From Caulobacter sp. FWC2 (lineage in GTDB: Bacteria; Pseudomonadota; Alphaproteobacteria; Caulobacterales; Caulobacteraceae): DNA of 64,000 nucleotides. How positions within the stretch are numbered: position 1 is the first letter of the stretch; each line of letters begins with the position of its first letter. The stretch covers positions 2,418,001 through 2,482,000 of the forward strand of contig NZ_PEBF01000001.1 of assembly GCF_002742625.1 (NCBI RefSeq), written 5' to 3'. Position numbers and translations under genes: made by a program. Below are positions 9,030-18,063 of this stretch, piece after piece. Under the pieces are notes generated by a model. It did not search any database and was not told the DNA's origin. It saw only the letters and a list, made by a program, of their open reading frames with translations.

Positions 9030-9725
9030 ATGCCAAGCGTGACGCGCGCCGTGGGCGGCAAACCGGCTTCTACGGGGAACGGCGTGACCTTTCATGACCG
9101 TCTCGCGGACGGTTGGAGCGCGCGTTATCGCCGTGGCGGCTTCGCGCGGCGTCGCCGGTTCCTTGAGACGGAGATCCTCGCGCCCTTGCCGATCAGCGGG
9201 CGCTGGCTGGACGCGGGTTGCGGCGCTGGCGACTTCACGCACTGGCTGGCCGCGCGCGGCGCCCAGGCTCGTGGACTGGACGCGTCGGCGGCCATGATCG
9301 CCGCAGCGCGCGTAGGCTCGCCCGCGACGAGATTCGATCAAGGGTTGGTCGAACAGCTGACCGACAGCGCCGTTTATGACGGCGCACTCTGTCTGAGCGT
9401 GCTGGAATATGTCGACGATCCGAAGACGGCGTTGGCGCGGTTGTCGGCCGCGATAAGGCCGGGCGGCCATCTGATCCTGTCAGCGCCGCGCCGACTTTCG
9501 ATCCTTCGCATGGCCCAGAAAGCGGCTCATCGCCTGTCCGGCGGGCGGCTCTTCGCCTACCTCGCCAGCTCCCACAACGCCTGGGGCAAGGCCGAACTCG
9601 TCGCGGCGCTGCGCGAGCACGGCTTGGTGGTCGAGAGCCTGCGTGAATTTGATCCCCTGCTGCCGCGGTTCCTGGGGCCGCTGGCGAGCCTTTGGGTCGC
9701 CACCTGCCGCAAGGCGGCGCCATGA
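9030..9725 (+). CDS. Class I SAM-dependent methyltransferase (Methyltransf_11-like)
   Basis: A 231-residue methyltransferase with motif I LDAGCGAGDFTHWL near residue 60, motif II GLDASAAMI, a motif IV-like LCLSVLEYVDD and the post-motif loop RPGGHLILSAP. It is the first gene of a tightly coupled plus-strand operon: its TGA overlaps the ATG of the following oxidoreductase (ATGA at 9722). ATG 9030 is preferred, with GGTGGGA upstream; an in-frame ATG at 8997 would add 11 residues. It probably methylates a sugar or lipid-linked intermediate, but its target cannot be inferred further. Confidence 0.8.
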   Translation: MPSVTRAVGGKPASTGNGVTFHDRLADGWSARYRRGGFARRRRFLETEILAPLPISGRWLDAGCGAGDFTHWLAARGAQARGLDASAAMIAAARVGSPATRFDQGLVEQLTDSAVYDGALCLSVLEYVDDPKTALARLSAAIRPGGHLILSAPRRLSILRMAQKAAHRLSGGRLFAYLASSHNAWGKAELVAALREHGLVVESLREFDPLLPRFLGPLASLWVATCRKAAP

Positions 9726-11809
9726 AGCAGGTTTTGCAGGATCTGAACGGCGGGACCGTGCTGGTCGAGGACGTGCCCGCCCCCCTGGCGCGCGCGGGCT
9801 TCGTGCGCATCGCCACCACCACCAGCCTCGTCTCGCCTGGCACCGAACGCGCGCTGTTCGATTTCGCGCGCGGATCCCTGGCGTCCAAAGCGCTGCAACA
9901 GCCCGAGCGCGTGCGCCAGGTGCTGCGCAAAGCGGCCGTGGACGGCGTGGCCGCGACCCTCGAAGCCGTCCGCGCCAAACTCGATGAGCCGATGGCGGTG
10001 GGCTATTGCAATGTCGGACGCGTGCTCGACGGCGGCGCGACAGGCCTGCGGGTAGGCGAACGGGTCGTGTCAAACGGCCGACACGCCGGCGTCGTGCTGG
10101 TGGGGCGCAACCTGGTCGCGCGGGCGCCGGATGCGGTGGACGATCAGGCCGCGGCCTTCACGCCACTAGCGGCCATCGCGCTGCAGGGGGTGCGGCTGGC
10201 CGCCCCGACGCTCGGGGAAACCTTCGCGGTCGTCGGGCTTGGCCTGGTCGGTCTGCTGACCGTTCAGATCCTGCGCGCCAACGGCTGCCGCGTGCTCGGG
10301 CTCGATCCAGACCCAGCCCGGACAGCCCTGGCCCGGGCCTTCGGCGCCACCACCGTCGATCTGGCGGCGGGCGAGGACCCGCTGGCCGCAGCTGCTAGCC
10401 TTACCGATGGCCGAGGCCTGGACGGCGCGCTGCTGACGCTGGCCGCGACCAGCGACGAGCCTGTCGCCCAGGCGGCGCGCATGTGCCGGCGTCATGGTCG
10501 TCTGGTCCTGGTCGGGGTCACCGGCCTGCGCCTAAACCGCGCTGACTTCTATGAAAAGGAACTCAGCTTCCAGGTTTCCTGCTCCTACGGGCCTGGACGC
10601 CATGACCCGGTCTATGAGGAGCAAGGACACGACTACCCGCTGGGCGACGTGCGTTGGACCGAACAGCGCAACTTCGAAGCCGTTCTTGAGCTGATGGCCT
10701 CCGGCGCCCTCGATGTCACGTCGCTGATCAGCGCCCGCTTTCCCGTCACCGAGGCGGCGCAGGCCTACGCGCTCCTCGGCGCGGGCAAGGCCCTGGGCAT
10801 CCTTCTGGACTATCCCGGTGAGCACGCGCGCGCCGACCCGACGCTCGATCGGCGCACCGCCATCGCCTCGCGCCCCACCCAGCCTATGGTCGGTTTTTTG
10901 GGGGCGGGCGCCCAGGGGCGCAAGCTGATGGCCAGCTTCGTGGCGGCGGGCGCCCACCTGACGACAGTCGTCTCGGCGACCGGAGTCGGCGCCGCCCACG
11001 CGGCGCGACGGTTCGGCTTCGCGCGGGTATCGACGGATCCTCAGGCCGTGCTCTCAGACCCCAATAGCCTCGCGGTCTGCATCGCCACGCGGCACGACAG
11101 CCACGCCGACTACGTCCGCGCCGCCCTGGCTGCGGGCAAGGCCGTGTTCGTGGAAAAGCCGCTCTGTCTCGCTCGGGATGACCTCGAGGCGATCGCGCGC
11201 GCGGCGTCCGCCCCAGGCGCGCCGATGCTGATGGTCGGCTTCAATCGCCGCTTCGCGCCCCTGGTCGTCGAGATGCGCCGTCTTCTCGTAAGCCTTAGCG
11301 CTCCCAAGGCGATGGTGATGACGGTCAACGCCGGCGCGGCGGCGCCCGACCACTGGACGCAGGACCCAAGGATCGGCGGCGGGCGTATCGTCGGCGAAGC
11401 CTGTCATTTCATCGATCTTCTGCGGCATCTGGCCGGCGCGCCCGTCGAGACGATGCAGGTCGCCGCTTCCGCGTCCGATGTCGCCATCATCACGCTTGGA
11501 TTCGCCGATGGCTCGATCGGCGCGATCCACTATCTGGCCAACGGTCATCGCGGTCGCGCCAAGGAGACCCTCGAGGTCTTCGTTGGCGGACGGACCTTGT
11601 ATCTCGACAACTACCGCCGCCTGACCGGCCATGGCTGGCCGGCGTTTCCGGGGCGACGCGCTTGGCGCCAGGACAAGGGACACGCCGGCTGTGTGAGCGC
11701 CTTCGTTTCGGCCTTGCGGAACGGCGAGCTGTGCCCGATCCCGCTCGAAGAAGCGCTCGAGGTCAGCGGCCTGGCCATCGAGGCGGCCGATCAGGTCGCG
11801 CGCCGATGA
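9722..11809 (+). CDS. Bi-domain oxidoreductase: zinc-type alcohol dehydrogenase fused to Gfo/Idh/MocA domain
   Basis: A 695-residue fusion. Residues about 1-350 form a medium-chain dehydrogenase-like domain with a nucleotide-binding GLGLVGLLTVQIL. Residues about 365-690 form a Gfo/Idh/MocA domain beginning VGFLGAGAQGRKLM, with the family EKP motif in FVEKPLCL. Such fusions recur in surface-polysaccharide clusters next to heparinase-like proteins, as here: the next gene starts in the ATGA overlap at 11806. NAD(P)-dependent oxidation/reduction or epimerisation of a sugar intermediate is likely; the exact reaction is not established for this family, to my knowledge. Confidence 0.85.
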   Translation: MKQVLQDLNGGTVLVEDVPAPLARAGFVRIATTTSLVSPGTERALFDFARGSLASKALQQPERVRQVLRKAAVDGVAATLEAVRAKLDEPMAVGYCNVGRVLDGGATGLRVGERVVSNGRHAGVVLVGRNLVARAPDAVDDQAAAFTPLAAIALQGVRLAAPTLGETFAVVGLGLVGLLTVQILRANGCRVLGLDPDPARTALARAFGATTVDLAAGEDPLAAAASLTDGRGLDGALLTLAATSDEPVAQAARMCRRHGRLVLVGVTGLRLNRADFYEKELSFQVSCSYGPGRHDPVYEEQGHDYPLGDVRWTEQRNFEAVLELMASGALDVTSLISARFPVTEAAQAYALLGAGKALGILLDYPGEHARADPTLDRRTAIASRPTQPMVGFLGAGAQGRKLMASFVAAGAHLTTVVSATGVGAAHAARRFGFARVSTDPQAVLSDPNSLAVCIATRHDSHADYVRAALAAGKAVFVEKPLCLARDDLEAIARAASAPGAPMLMVGFNRRFAPLVVEMRRLLVSLSAPKAMVMTVNAGAAAPDHWTQDPRIGGGRIVGEACHFIDLLRHLAGAPVETMQVAASASDVAIITLGFADGSIGAIHYLANGHRGRAKETLEVFVGGRTLYLDNYRRLTGHGWPAFPGRRAWRQDKGHAGCVSAFVSALRNGELCPIPLEEALEVSGLAIEAADQVARR

Positions 11810-13416
11810 GCCTTCCTCGCCTGGCGCGTACGGTCCGGTGGCTGAAACCGGTCCAGATCTATGGGCGGATCCTGCATCACGCTCCACGGCCCGGACCGCA
11901 CTGGACCCCGCCGCCGGCCTTGCGTCGGCCGCGCGCGGTCTGGCGAGAAGCACTGCTTCGCCCTTCGCCGCTCCGTGGACCCGCGCGGGTTTGCCATCTG
12001 AACCACGAGGTCGAGATCGACGCCCCCGGGGCCTGGAACGATCCCGCTCAGTCCCGGCTCTGGCTCTATAATTTGCACTACTTCGACGGGTTTTCCCCGC
12101 AAGACCAGGGCGAGCACGATCTCCGTCTCGCGACGCTGATCGAGCGTTGGGTCGACGAGAATCCTCCGGGCCAGGGCGTGGGGTGGGAGCCCTACCCCAC
12201 CTCGCTGCGCATCGTGAATTGGATCAAGCGCCATCTCGCCGGTGGGTCGCTGAGCCCCGCCGTTCTGGCCAGTCTCGCCCATCAGGTTCGGTGGCTGGCA
12301 GGCCGCCTGGAATGGCGGCTCCTGGGCAACCACCTGCTGGCCAACGCCAAGGCGCTGATGTTCGCGGGCCTGTTCTTCGAAGGCGCCGAGGCCGAACGCT
12401 GGCGAACACGCGGGCTCGGGATCCTCAGGGCGCAGCTGGCCGAACAGATCCTCGCCGACGGCGGCCATTTCGAGCGCTCGCCCATGTATCACGCCCTGGT
12501 GCTTGAGGATCTTCTCGACCTGCTGAACCTGGCGCGGACCTATGCGACGCCTGAAGAGGAATGGGTCCGCCTTATCGGGCCGATGCTGGCCTGGCAGGCG
12601 AACCTGACCCATCCCGATGGCCGCATCGCCTTCTTCAACGACGCCGCGTTCGGCGTGGCCGGCGACCTCGATGCGCTGGAAGACTATGCCTTGCGACTGG
12701 GTCTGGCGCCAGCGACGCGTCCCGGTTCTGGCGTCTGGATGGGCGCGTCCGGTTACGGACGTCTGGCGACGGATGAAGCGGTGGTGCTTCTGGACGCCGC
12801 GCCGATCGGACCCGACCATCTTCCGGGTCATGCCCACGCCGACACCCTTTCGTTCGAGTGGTCGCTCGGCCCCGACCGGGTTGTCGTCAACGGCGGCACG
12901 TCGCTCTATGGCGAAGGCGCCGATCGCGCTCGCGAGCGCGCCACCGCTTCGCACAGCACCGTCGAGATCGATGGCCTGGATTCCTCGGAGCTTTGGTCCG
13001 GGTTTCGCGCAGGTCGGCGAGCCCGTGTCCAGGGCGTCGAGGTCGCGCGGGACGAGGCTGGCCTGCGGGCCAGCGCGGCCCACGACGGTTATGCCTGGCG
13101 GCCGGGCCGTCCTCGTCATCGCCGCGACTGGCGGCTGAGCAGCGGTCGTCTCGACGTGACGGACCGGATAGACGGTCGCGTGGACAAGGCCGAGGCCCGC
13201 TTCCACCTCGCGCCCGCCTGTCGCGCGACCCTTCACGACGGCGGACGATCCGGCTCGATCACGACGCCCTCCGGCCGGATCATCACCTGGTCGACAAGTG
13301 CGCCCGCCCGCCTCGAACATTCGGAGTGGCGACCTGAATTTGGCCTTCGCCAGCCCAGCACGCAGTTGGTCGTTCAGTTCGACACCCCGCGCCTGCACAC
13401 GCAATTCGACTGGTGA
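11806..13416 (+). CDS. Heparinase II/III family protein (alginate-lyase-like fold)
   Basis: A 536-residue protein with an alpha/alpha-toroid N-terminal half, including LYNLHYFDG and GWEPYPTSLRIVNW, and a C-terminal beta-sandwich with the family motif GHAHADTLSFEWS near residue 345. The His residues of this motif belong to the catalytic region in heparinase II-type lyases. No signal peptide is visible, which is unusual for a secreted lyase and fits the subgroup encoded in assembly loci. Its ATG overlaps the TGA of the oxidoreductase, indicating coupling. It may cleave or modify uronic-acid glycans, or act in assembly; activity is unproven. Confidence 0.83.
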   Translation: MSLPRLARTVRWLKPVQIYGRILHHAPRPGPHWTPPPALRRPRAVWREALLRPSPLRGPARVCHLNHEVEIDAPGAWNDPAQSRLWLYNLHYFDGFSPQDQGEHDLRLATLIERWVDENPPGQGVGWEPYPTSLRIVNWIKRHLAGGSLSPAVLASLAHQVRWLAGRLEWRLLGNHLLANAKALMFAGLFFEGAEAERWRTRGLGILRAQLAEQILADGGHFERSPMYHALVLEDLLDLLNLARTYATPEEEWVRLIGPMLAWQANLTHPDGRIAFFNDAAFGVAGDLDALEDYALRLGLAPATRPGSGVWMGASGYGRLATDEAVVLLDAAPIGPDHLPGHAHADTLSFEWSLGPDRVVVNGGTSLYGEGADRARERATASHSTVEIDGLDSSELWSGFRAGRRARVQGVEVARDEAGLRASAAHDGYAWRPGRPRHRRDWRLSSGRLDVTDRIDGRVDKAEARFHLAPACRATLHDGGRSGSITTPSGRIITWSTSAPARLEHSEWRPEFGLRQPSTQLVVQFDTPRLHTQFDW

Positions 13417-13421
13417 GGGGC

Positions 13422-14675
13422 ATGCATATCCTGTTTCTCACCGACAACTTCCCGCCTGAGGTCAACGCGCCAGCGTCCCGAACCTTCGAGCATTGTCGCG
13501 CGTGGGTGGCGGCGGGACATCGGGTAACGGTCGTAACGTGCGCGCCCAATTTTCCCAGTGGCCGGGTGCATCCCGGCTATCGCAACCGGCTTTGGTCGCG
13601 CGAGACCATCGAAGGCGTAGAGGTGGTGCGTGTCTGGTCGTTCATCACGGCCAACGAGGGCCTGTTCAAACGCTCGCTGGACTATGCCAGCTACATGGTC
13701 GGTGCGGTGCTGGCCGCGCCGTTCGTGCGCGGCGTCGACATCGTCGTGGCCACTTCGCCGCAATTCTTCACCGCCTGCGCGGGCGCGATCGTGGCCGCCG
13801 CGCGCCGCAAGCCTTTCGTGTTCGAAGTCCGCGACCTGTGGCCCGAGTCGATCCGCGCGGTCGGAGCCCTGGCCAACGAACAAGTCCTCAATTGGCTCGA
13901 GCGCCTCGAACTCTTCCTCTATCGCCGCGCCAGCGCGGTCGTGGCCGTGACGCACGCCTTCCGGGACAACCTGACTCGCCGCGGCGTCGACGGGGCGAAG
14001 ATCCACGTGGTGACCAACGGCGCGGACCTCACGCGGTTCGCGCCGATCCCGCGCGACGCCGAACTGGCCCGCAGCCATGGTCTCACCGACAAGTTCGTGG
14101 CCGGCTATATCGGCACCCACGGCATGGCCCATGCGCTGGATACCTTGCTGGAGGCGGCCGCGCGCCTGGAGGCCCATCCGGAGGGTCAGAGCGTGCGCCT
14201 GCTGATGCTAGGCGACGGCGCGACCAAGCAGGCCTTAAAGGCCCAGGCCCGGGCCATGGGCCTGACGTCTGTCGTCTTCCTCGACAGTGTCGCCAAGAGC
14301 GAGGTCGCGCGCTACTGGGGCCTGCTAGACGTCTCGATCATCCATCTGCGCAAGGCCGAGCTGTTCGCCACCGTCATTCCCTCCAAGCTTTTCGAGGGCA
14401 TGGCCATGGGCGTGCCGGTGGCGCACGGCGTGCCAGGCGAATCGGCCATGATCGTGGAGCGTGAGGGAGTCGGGCTCACGTTCGAATCCGAGAATGCGGA
14501 CTCCCTGGTGGAGGCCCTGCTCACCCTGGCCCGGGACCATGCCCTGCGCGCCGAGCACGCCCGACGTGCGCTTGACGCGGCGGCCCGTTACGACCGCGCC
14601 GTCCTCGCTGATCAAATGCTGGCCGTGCTGGAGAGGGTGGGTCGGCCAGCCGCCAGGTTCACGCCCGCCGAATGA
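13422..14675 (+). CDS. GT4 family glycosyltransferase (WbuB-like)
   Basis: A 417-residue GT-B transferase beginning MHILFLTDNFPPEVNAPA, the typical N-terminus of WbuB-like enzymes that often act on N-acetylated amino sugars. Further signatures are EVRDLWPESI and the donor-binding IPSKLFEGMAMGVPVAHG. The start at ATG 13422 lies just after the heparinase-like stop; a GTG at 13413 that overlaps that stop (GTGA) is in frame and also possible. It belongs to the same operon as the genes on either side and would add a sugar to the lipid-linked repeat unit. Confidence 0.83.
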   Translation: MHILFLTDNFPPEVNAPASRTFEHCRAWVAAGHRVTVVTCAPNFPSGRVHPGYRNRLWSRETIEGVEVVRVWSFITANEGLFKRSLDYASYMVGAVLAAPFVRGVDIVVATSPQFFTACAGAIVAAARRKPFVFEVRDLWPESIRAVGALANEQVLNWLERLELFLYRRASAVVAVTHAFRDNLTRRGVDGAKIHVVTNGADLTRFAPIPRDAELARSHGLTDKFVAGYIGTHGMAHALDTLLEAAARLEAHPEGQSVRLLMLGDGATKQALKAQARAMGLTSVVFLDSVAKSEVARYWGLLDVSIIHLRKAELFATVIPSKLFEGMAMGVPVAHGVPGESAMIVEREGVGLTFESENADSLVEALLTLARDHALRAEHARRALDAAARYDRAVLADQMLAVLERVGRPAARFTPAE

Positions 14676-14682
14676 GACCCTC

Positions 14683-15786
14683 ATGAGAATCCTCAGCGTC
14701 GTTGGCGCACGTCCAAACTTCGTCAAGGTCGCGCCCATCGCGCGCGCGTTGGCCGCACGCCCGGACAGGTTCGAGCACCGGCTGGTCCATACTGGCCAGC
14801 ACTATGACGGCCGGATGAGCGACGCCTTCTTTGCCGATCTCAACCTTCCAGACCCGGATTATCACCTGGGTGTCGGCTCTGGCAGCCACGCCCATCAGAC
14901 CGCCGCGGTCATGCTGGGTCTGGAGCCCGTGCTCGAGGCCGTGGCGCCCGACGTCGTCCTGGTGGTCGGCGACGTCAACTCGACCCTGGCCGCGGCGCTG
15001 ACGGCCAAGAAACTCGGCATCGCGGTCGCCCATGTTGAGGCCGGCTTGCGGTCGGGCGACATGACCATGCCCGAGGAGATCAATCGCCGCTGTGTCGATG
15101 CGATCTCGGACATTCTCTTCACCACCGACCGGCTCGCGGACGAGAATCTGGCTCGGGAAAACCCGCCGGGTCGCATCGTGCGGGTCGGCAATGTGATGAT
15201 CGACACGCTCCTCGACCAGTTGCCGGCGGCTAGCGGTCTGGACATGCCCACGCGACTGGGACTGCCCGCCAAGGGCTACGGCGTCCTGACGCTGCACCGT
15301 CCCGCGAACGTCGAGAACCGGGACATCCTGGCGGATCTGCTGGACGCCGTACGCGCCGGCGCCGACGGCCTGCCGGTGGTCTTTCCAATCCATCCGCGCA
15401 CCCGGGGGCGCATCGAAGCGTTTGGCTTGGCCGACCGTCTCAGCGACGATCCCCATGGACCAGGCCTTTTCGCCACCGAGCCGCTTGGCTACCGGGAATT
15501 TCTCGGTCTCATCCACGGCGCGCGCGTCGTCATGACCGACAGTGGAGGCCTGCAGGAGGAAACCACCGTGCTGGGCGTGCCCTGCGTGACACTACGCGAG
15601 ACGACCGAACGGCCGATCACGGTGCTGGAAGGTGGCAACCGTATCGCCGGCGTGGCCCCGCTAGCGGTGCGAGCAGCCATCGCCGAGGCCCTGGATCGCC
15701 GCGCAGAACCCCGCCGCCCGGCGCTCTGGGACGGCCATGCGGCGCAGCGCATCGCTGACGTGTTTTGCGAACTTTACCCGTCTTGA
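14683..15786 (+). CDS. wecB: UDP-N-acetylglucosamine 2-epimerase (non-hydrolysing)
   Basis: A 367-residue protein with the family landmarks GARPNFVKVAP at the N-terminus, HTGQHYD, HVEAGLRSGD, a late TDSGGLQEE and the ERPITVLEGGN C-terminal motif. The non-hydrolysing enzymes interconvert UDP-GlcNAc and UDP-ManNAc in the cytoplasm. The next gene is a UDP-sugar 6-dehydrogenase, so together they would give UDP-ManNAc uronic acid. It starts 7 bases after the preceding transferase stop. Length is normal for the family and no key motif is missing. Confidence 0.93.
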   Translation: MRILSVVGARPNFVKVAPIARALAARPDRFEHRLVHTGQHYDGRMSDAFFADLNLPDPDYHLGVGSGSHAHQTAAVMLGLEPVLEAVAPDVVLVVGDVNSTLAAALTAKKLGIAVAHVEAGLRSGDMTMPEEINRRCVDAISDILFTTDRLADENLARENPPGRIVRVGNVMIDTLLDQLPAASGLDMPTRLGLPAKGYGVLTLHRPANVENRDILADLLDAVRAGADGLPVVFPIHPRTRGRIEAFGLADRLSDDPHGPGLFATEPLGYREFLGLIHGARVVMTDSGGLQEETTVLGVPCVTLRETTERPITVLEGGNRIAGVAPLAVRAAIAEALDRRAEPRRPALWDGHAAQRIADVFCELYPS

Positions 15787-15886
15787 GGGAAAGACACTGG
15801 CTTACGTTGTGATTTTGCGCAATGTAACCTTAACGGCGCTGCTGGGGAGGCGGCGCCGAGCCAAGCGGACGGAAGACCTCAAACGC

Positions 15887-17245
15887 ATGACCGCGCATAT
15901 CCCGACGGGTCGAGCTTCCGCTTTCCAGAGTCTGCTCGACAAGGTTGCGGAGCGAACGGCCCAAGTTGGCGTTATCGGGCTCGGCTATGTCGGTCTTCCA
16001 CTCGCGGCGGCCGTGGCCAAAGCCGGTTTCGGCGTGATCGGCTTCGACATCGACACCAGCAAGCCGGAGCATATCCATGCTGGTCGCTCCTATATCCCCG
16101 CCGTGCCGAACGAGACGCTGGCCCGTCTCGTCCAGACCGGGCGGTTGACGGCCACCAGCGACTTCGCCTTGCTTTCGGTCTGCGACGTCATCGCCATATG
16201 CGTGCCCACGCCACTGGGCCCGCATCGCGAACCCGACCTCACCTTCGTGCGCTCGACCAGCGAGGCCATCGCGCGGACCCTGCGTCCGGGCCAACTCGTC
16301 TCACTGGAATCGACCACCTATCCCGGCACGACGCGAGAAATCCTCAAGCCAGTCCTCGAGGCGGCGGGGCTGGTGTCCGGGCATGACATATTCCTGGGCT
16401 TCTCGCCCGAGCGCGAGGATCCGGGCAACTCGCGGTACGATACGGCCAGCATTCCCAAGGTGGTCGGCGGCGATGGCCAGGAGGCCCTGGCGCTGATGGA
16501 GGCGTTCTACGGCGCCGTCGTGGAGTCGACTGTCCCCGTTTCATCCCTGGAGACGGCCGAGGCGGTCAAGATCACCGAGAACGTCTTCCGAGCGGTCAAT
16601 ATCGCGCTGGCCAACGAGCTGAAGGTCATCTTCACGGCCATGGGCGTCGACGTCTGGGAGGTGATCGACGCGGCCAAGACCAAGCCGTTCGGATATATGC
16701 CGTTCTATCCCGGACCCGGTCTGGGTGGTCACTGCATTCCCGTGGACCCGTTCTATCTAAGCTGGAAATCGCGCGAGTACGACGTCACCACCCGCTTCAT
16801 CGAGCTGGCTGGCGAAATCAATGTGGCGATGCCGCGCGTGGTGGTCGACACCCTCACCACAGCGCTGGATCGCCAAGGTGGTCTGCCGCTTGGCGCGGCC
16901 CGGATTCTCCTCATGGGCCTGGCCTACAAGAAGAACGTCGCGGATCTGCGCGAAAGCCCCTCGCTCAAGCTCTTGGAACTGCTGCGGCTTCGCGGCGCGC
17001 GGGTCGACTACCACGATCCGCTCATCGCCCAGGTGCCCAGCACCCGCAACTACCCCGCGCTGGAAGGCCTGAGATCGGCGGCTCTAAGCGCCGAGGTGAT
17101 CGCCGACTACGATGCGGTGCTGATCGCCACCGACCATGACGCGGTCGACTACGGCCAGTTGGCCCGTCACGCCAAGCTGATCGTGGATACGCGCAATGTC
17201 ATGGCGCGCGCGGGCTATTCAGGCCCTCGCATCGTCAAGGCCTGA
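15887..17245 (+). CDS. wecC: UDP-N-acetylmannosamine/glucosamine 6-dehydrogenase (WecC/WbpA family)
   Basis: A 452-residue nucleotide-sugar dehydrogenase with the NAD-binding GLGYVGLPLA near residue 30, the central VKITENVFRAVNIALANEL helix and the catalytic cysteine motif GPGLGGHCIPVDP. Two successive NAD-dependent oxidations convert the C6 hydroxyl of a UDP-HexNAc to a carboxylate. Directly following wecB, UDP-ManNAc is the most likely substrate, but UDP-GlcNAc dehydrogenases (WbpA) look alike. ATG 15887 was chosen with GGAAG upstream; a 100-base spacer separates it from wecB. Confidence 0.88.
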   Translation: MTAHIPTGRASAFQSLLDKVAERTAQVGVIGLGYVGLPLAAAVAKAGFGVIGFDIDTSKPEHIHAGRSYIPAVPNETLARLVQTGRLTATSDFALLSVCDVIAICVPTPLGPHREPDLTFVRSTSEAIARTLRPGQLVSLESTTYPGTTREILKPVLEAAGLVSGHDIFLGFSPEREDPGNSRYDTASIPKVVGGDGQEALALMEAFYGAVVESTVPVSSLETAEAVKITENVFRAVNIALANELKVIFTAMGVDVWEVIDAAKTKPFGYMPFYPGPGLGGHCIPVDPFYLSWKSREYDVTTRFIELAGEINVAMPRVVVDTLTTALDRQGGLPLGAARILLMGLAYKKNVADLRESPSLKLLELLRLRGARVDYHDPLIAQVPSTRNYPALEGLRSAALSAEVIADYDAVLIATDHDAVDYGQLARHAKLIVDTRNVMARAGYSGPRIVKA

Positions 17246-17279
17246 GGCGCCCCGACGGGGCAATCCGCTAAGCAAAATC

Positions 17280-17957
17280 ATGAGCCCTGTCTCCACGCCC
17301 ACACAAATTGACCGACTGCCAGCGGCGCTGGCCGCCACGTTCGACCGCGACGGCTATCTCGTTCTGCGCGGCGCGGTTCCCGCGGCGTGGAGACAGGCGC
17401 TGCGCGAGACCTTCGACGCCGGTGTCGGAACGCCCGACCAGTGGGCCGCGCCACGCGCGATCGGCTGGCGACACGCCCTGGTCGATCTCGATCCGATCGT
17501 GCGGCAGGTCTGTCGCGCGCCCCTGGTCTTGGCGACGGCGGGGCATCTGATCGACGAGCCCTTCTTCTTCAGCCAGGTTGAAGGGCGCGAGCCCTTGCGC
17601 GACGGAGGCCACCAGCCCCTGCACCGCGACGGCTTGGGGCAAGGATCCGTCGCCGCCCTGGTCTTTCTCGACGACTATGGGCCTGACAATGGGGCGACGC
17701 GGGTGGTTCCACGTCATCTTGACGCTGGAGAGACGGACGAAGCCCTGGCCTTGGTCCTGGCGGGCGAGGCCGGTGACATCCTGGTCTTCGACGCCGATCT
17801 GCTGCACGGCGCGACATGCAACCGCTCCGGCGCCCGGCGTCGCTCCCTCTTGCTGAGCTTCATCCCGGAACGCCATCGCGCCAGGGACGACGCCTGCAAG
17901 GCCGCGCGAAATGTCCGCATGGATACCCGCGAGGTCTTCGTCCGTCGGACAGGATGA
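17280..17957 (+). CDS. Phytanoyl-CoA dioxygenase (PhyH) family protein
   Basis: A 225-residue non-heme iron, 2-oxoglutarate-type oxygenase. The iron-binding facial triad is visible as HRDG (His-x-Asp) near residue 115 and the distal His in DLLHGAT near 173. It begins with DRDGYLVLRGAV, a common PhyH start. The family hydroxylates small molecules, lipids or sugars. It follows the uronic-acid dehydrogenase by 34 bases in the same direction, suggesting an oxidative modification of a polysaccharide precursor, though its substrate is unknown. Confidence 0.8.
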   Translation: MSPVSTPTQIDRLPAALAATFDRDGYLVLRGAVPAAWRQALRETFDAGVGTPDQWAAPRAIGWRHALVDLDPIVRQVCRAPLVLATAGHLIDEPFFFSQVEGREPLRDGGHQPLHRDGLGQGSVAALVFLDDYGPDNGATRVVPRHLDAGETDEALALVLAGEAGDILVFDADLLHGATCNRSGARRRSLLLSFIPERHRARDDACKAARNVRMDTREVFVRRTG

Positions 17958-18063
17958 GAATTGTCCTGCCCCCGGGATGGTTGCGGTTCGCCGAGTTCCA
18001 AGGTGACGCGAAGGGCGAGCCGAGGTTTATTGCTCGGTCTCTATCGTCGATGAAAACCGATCC

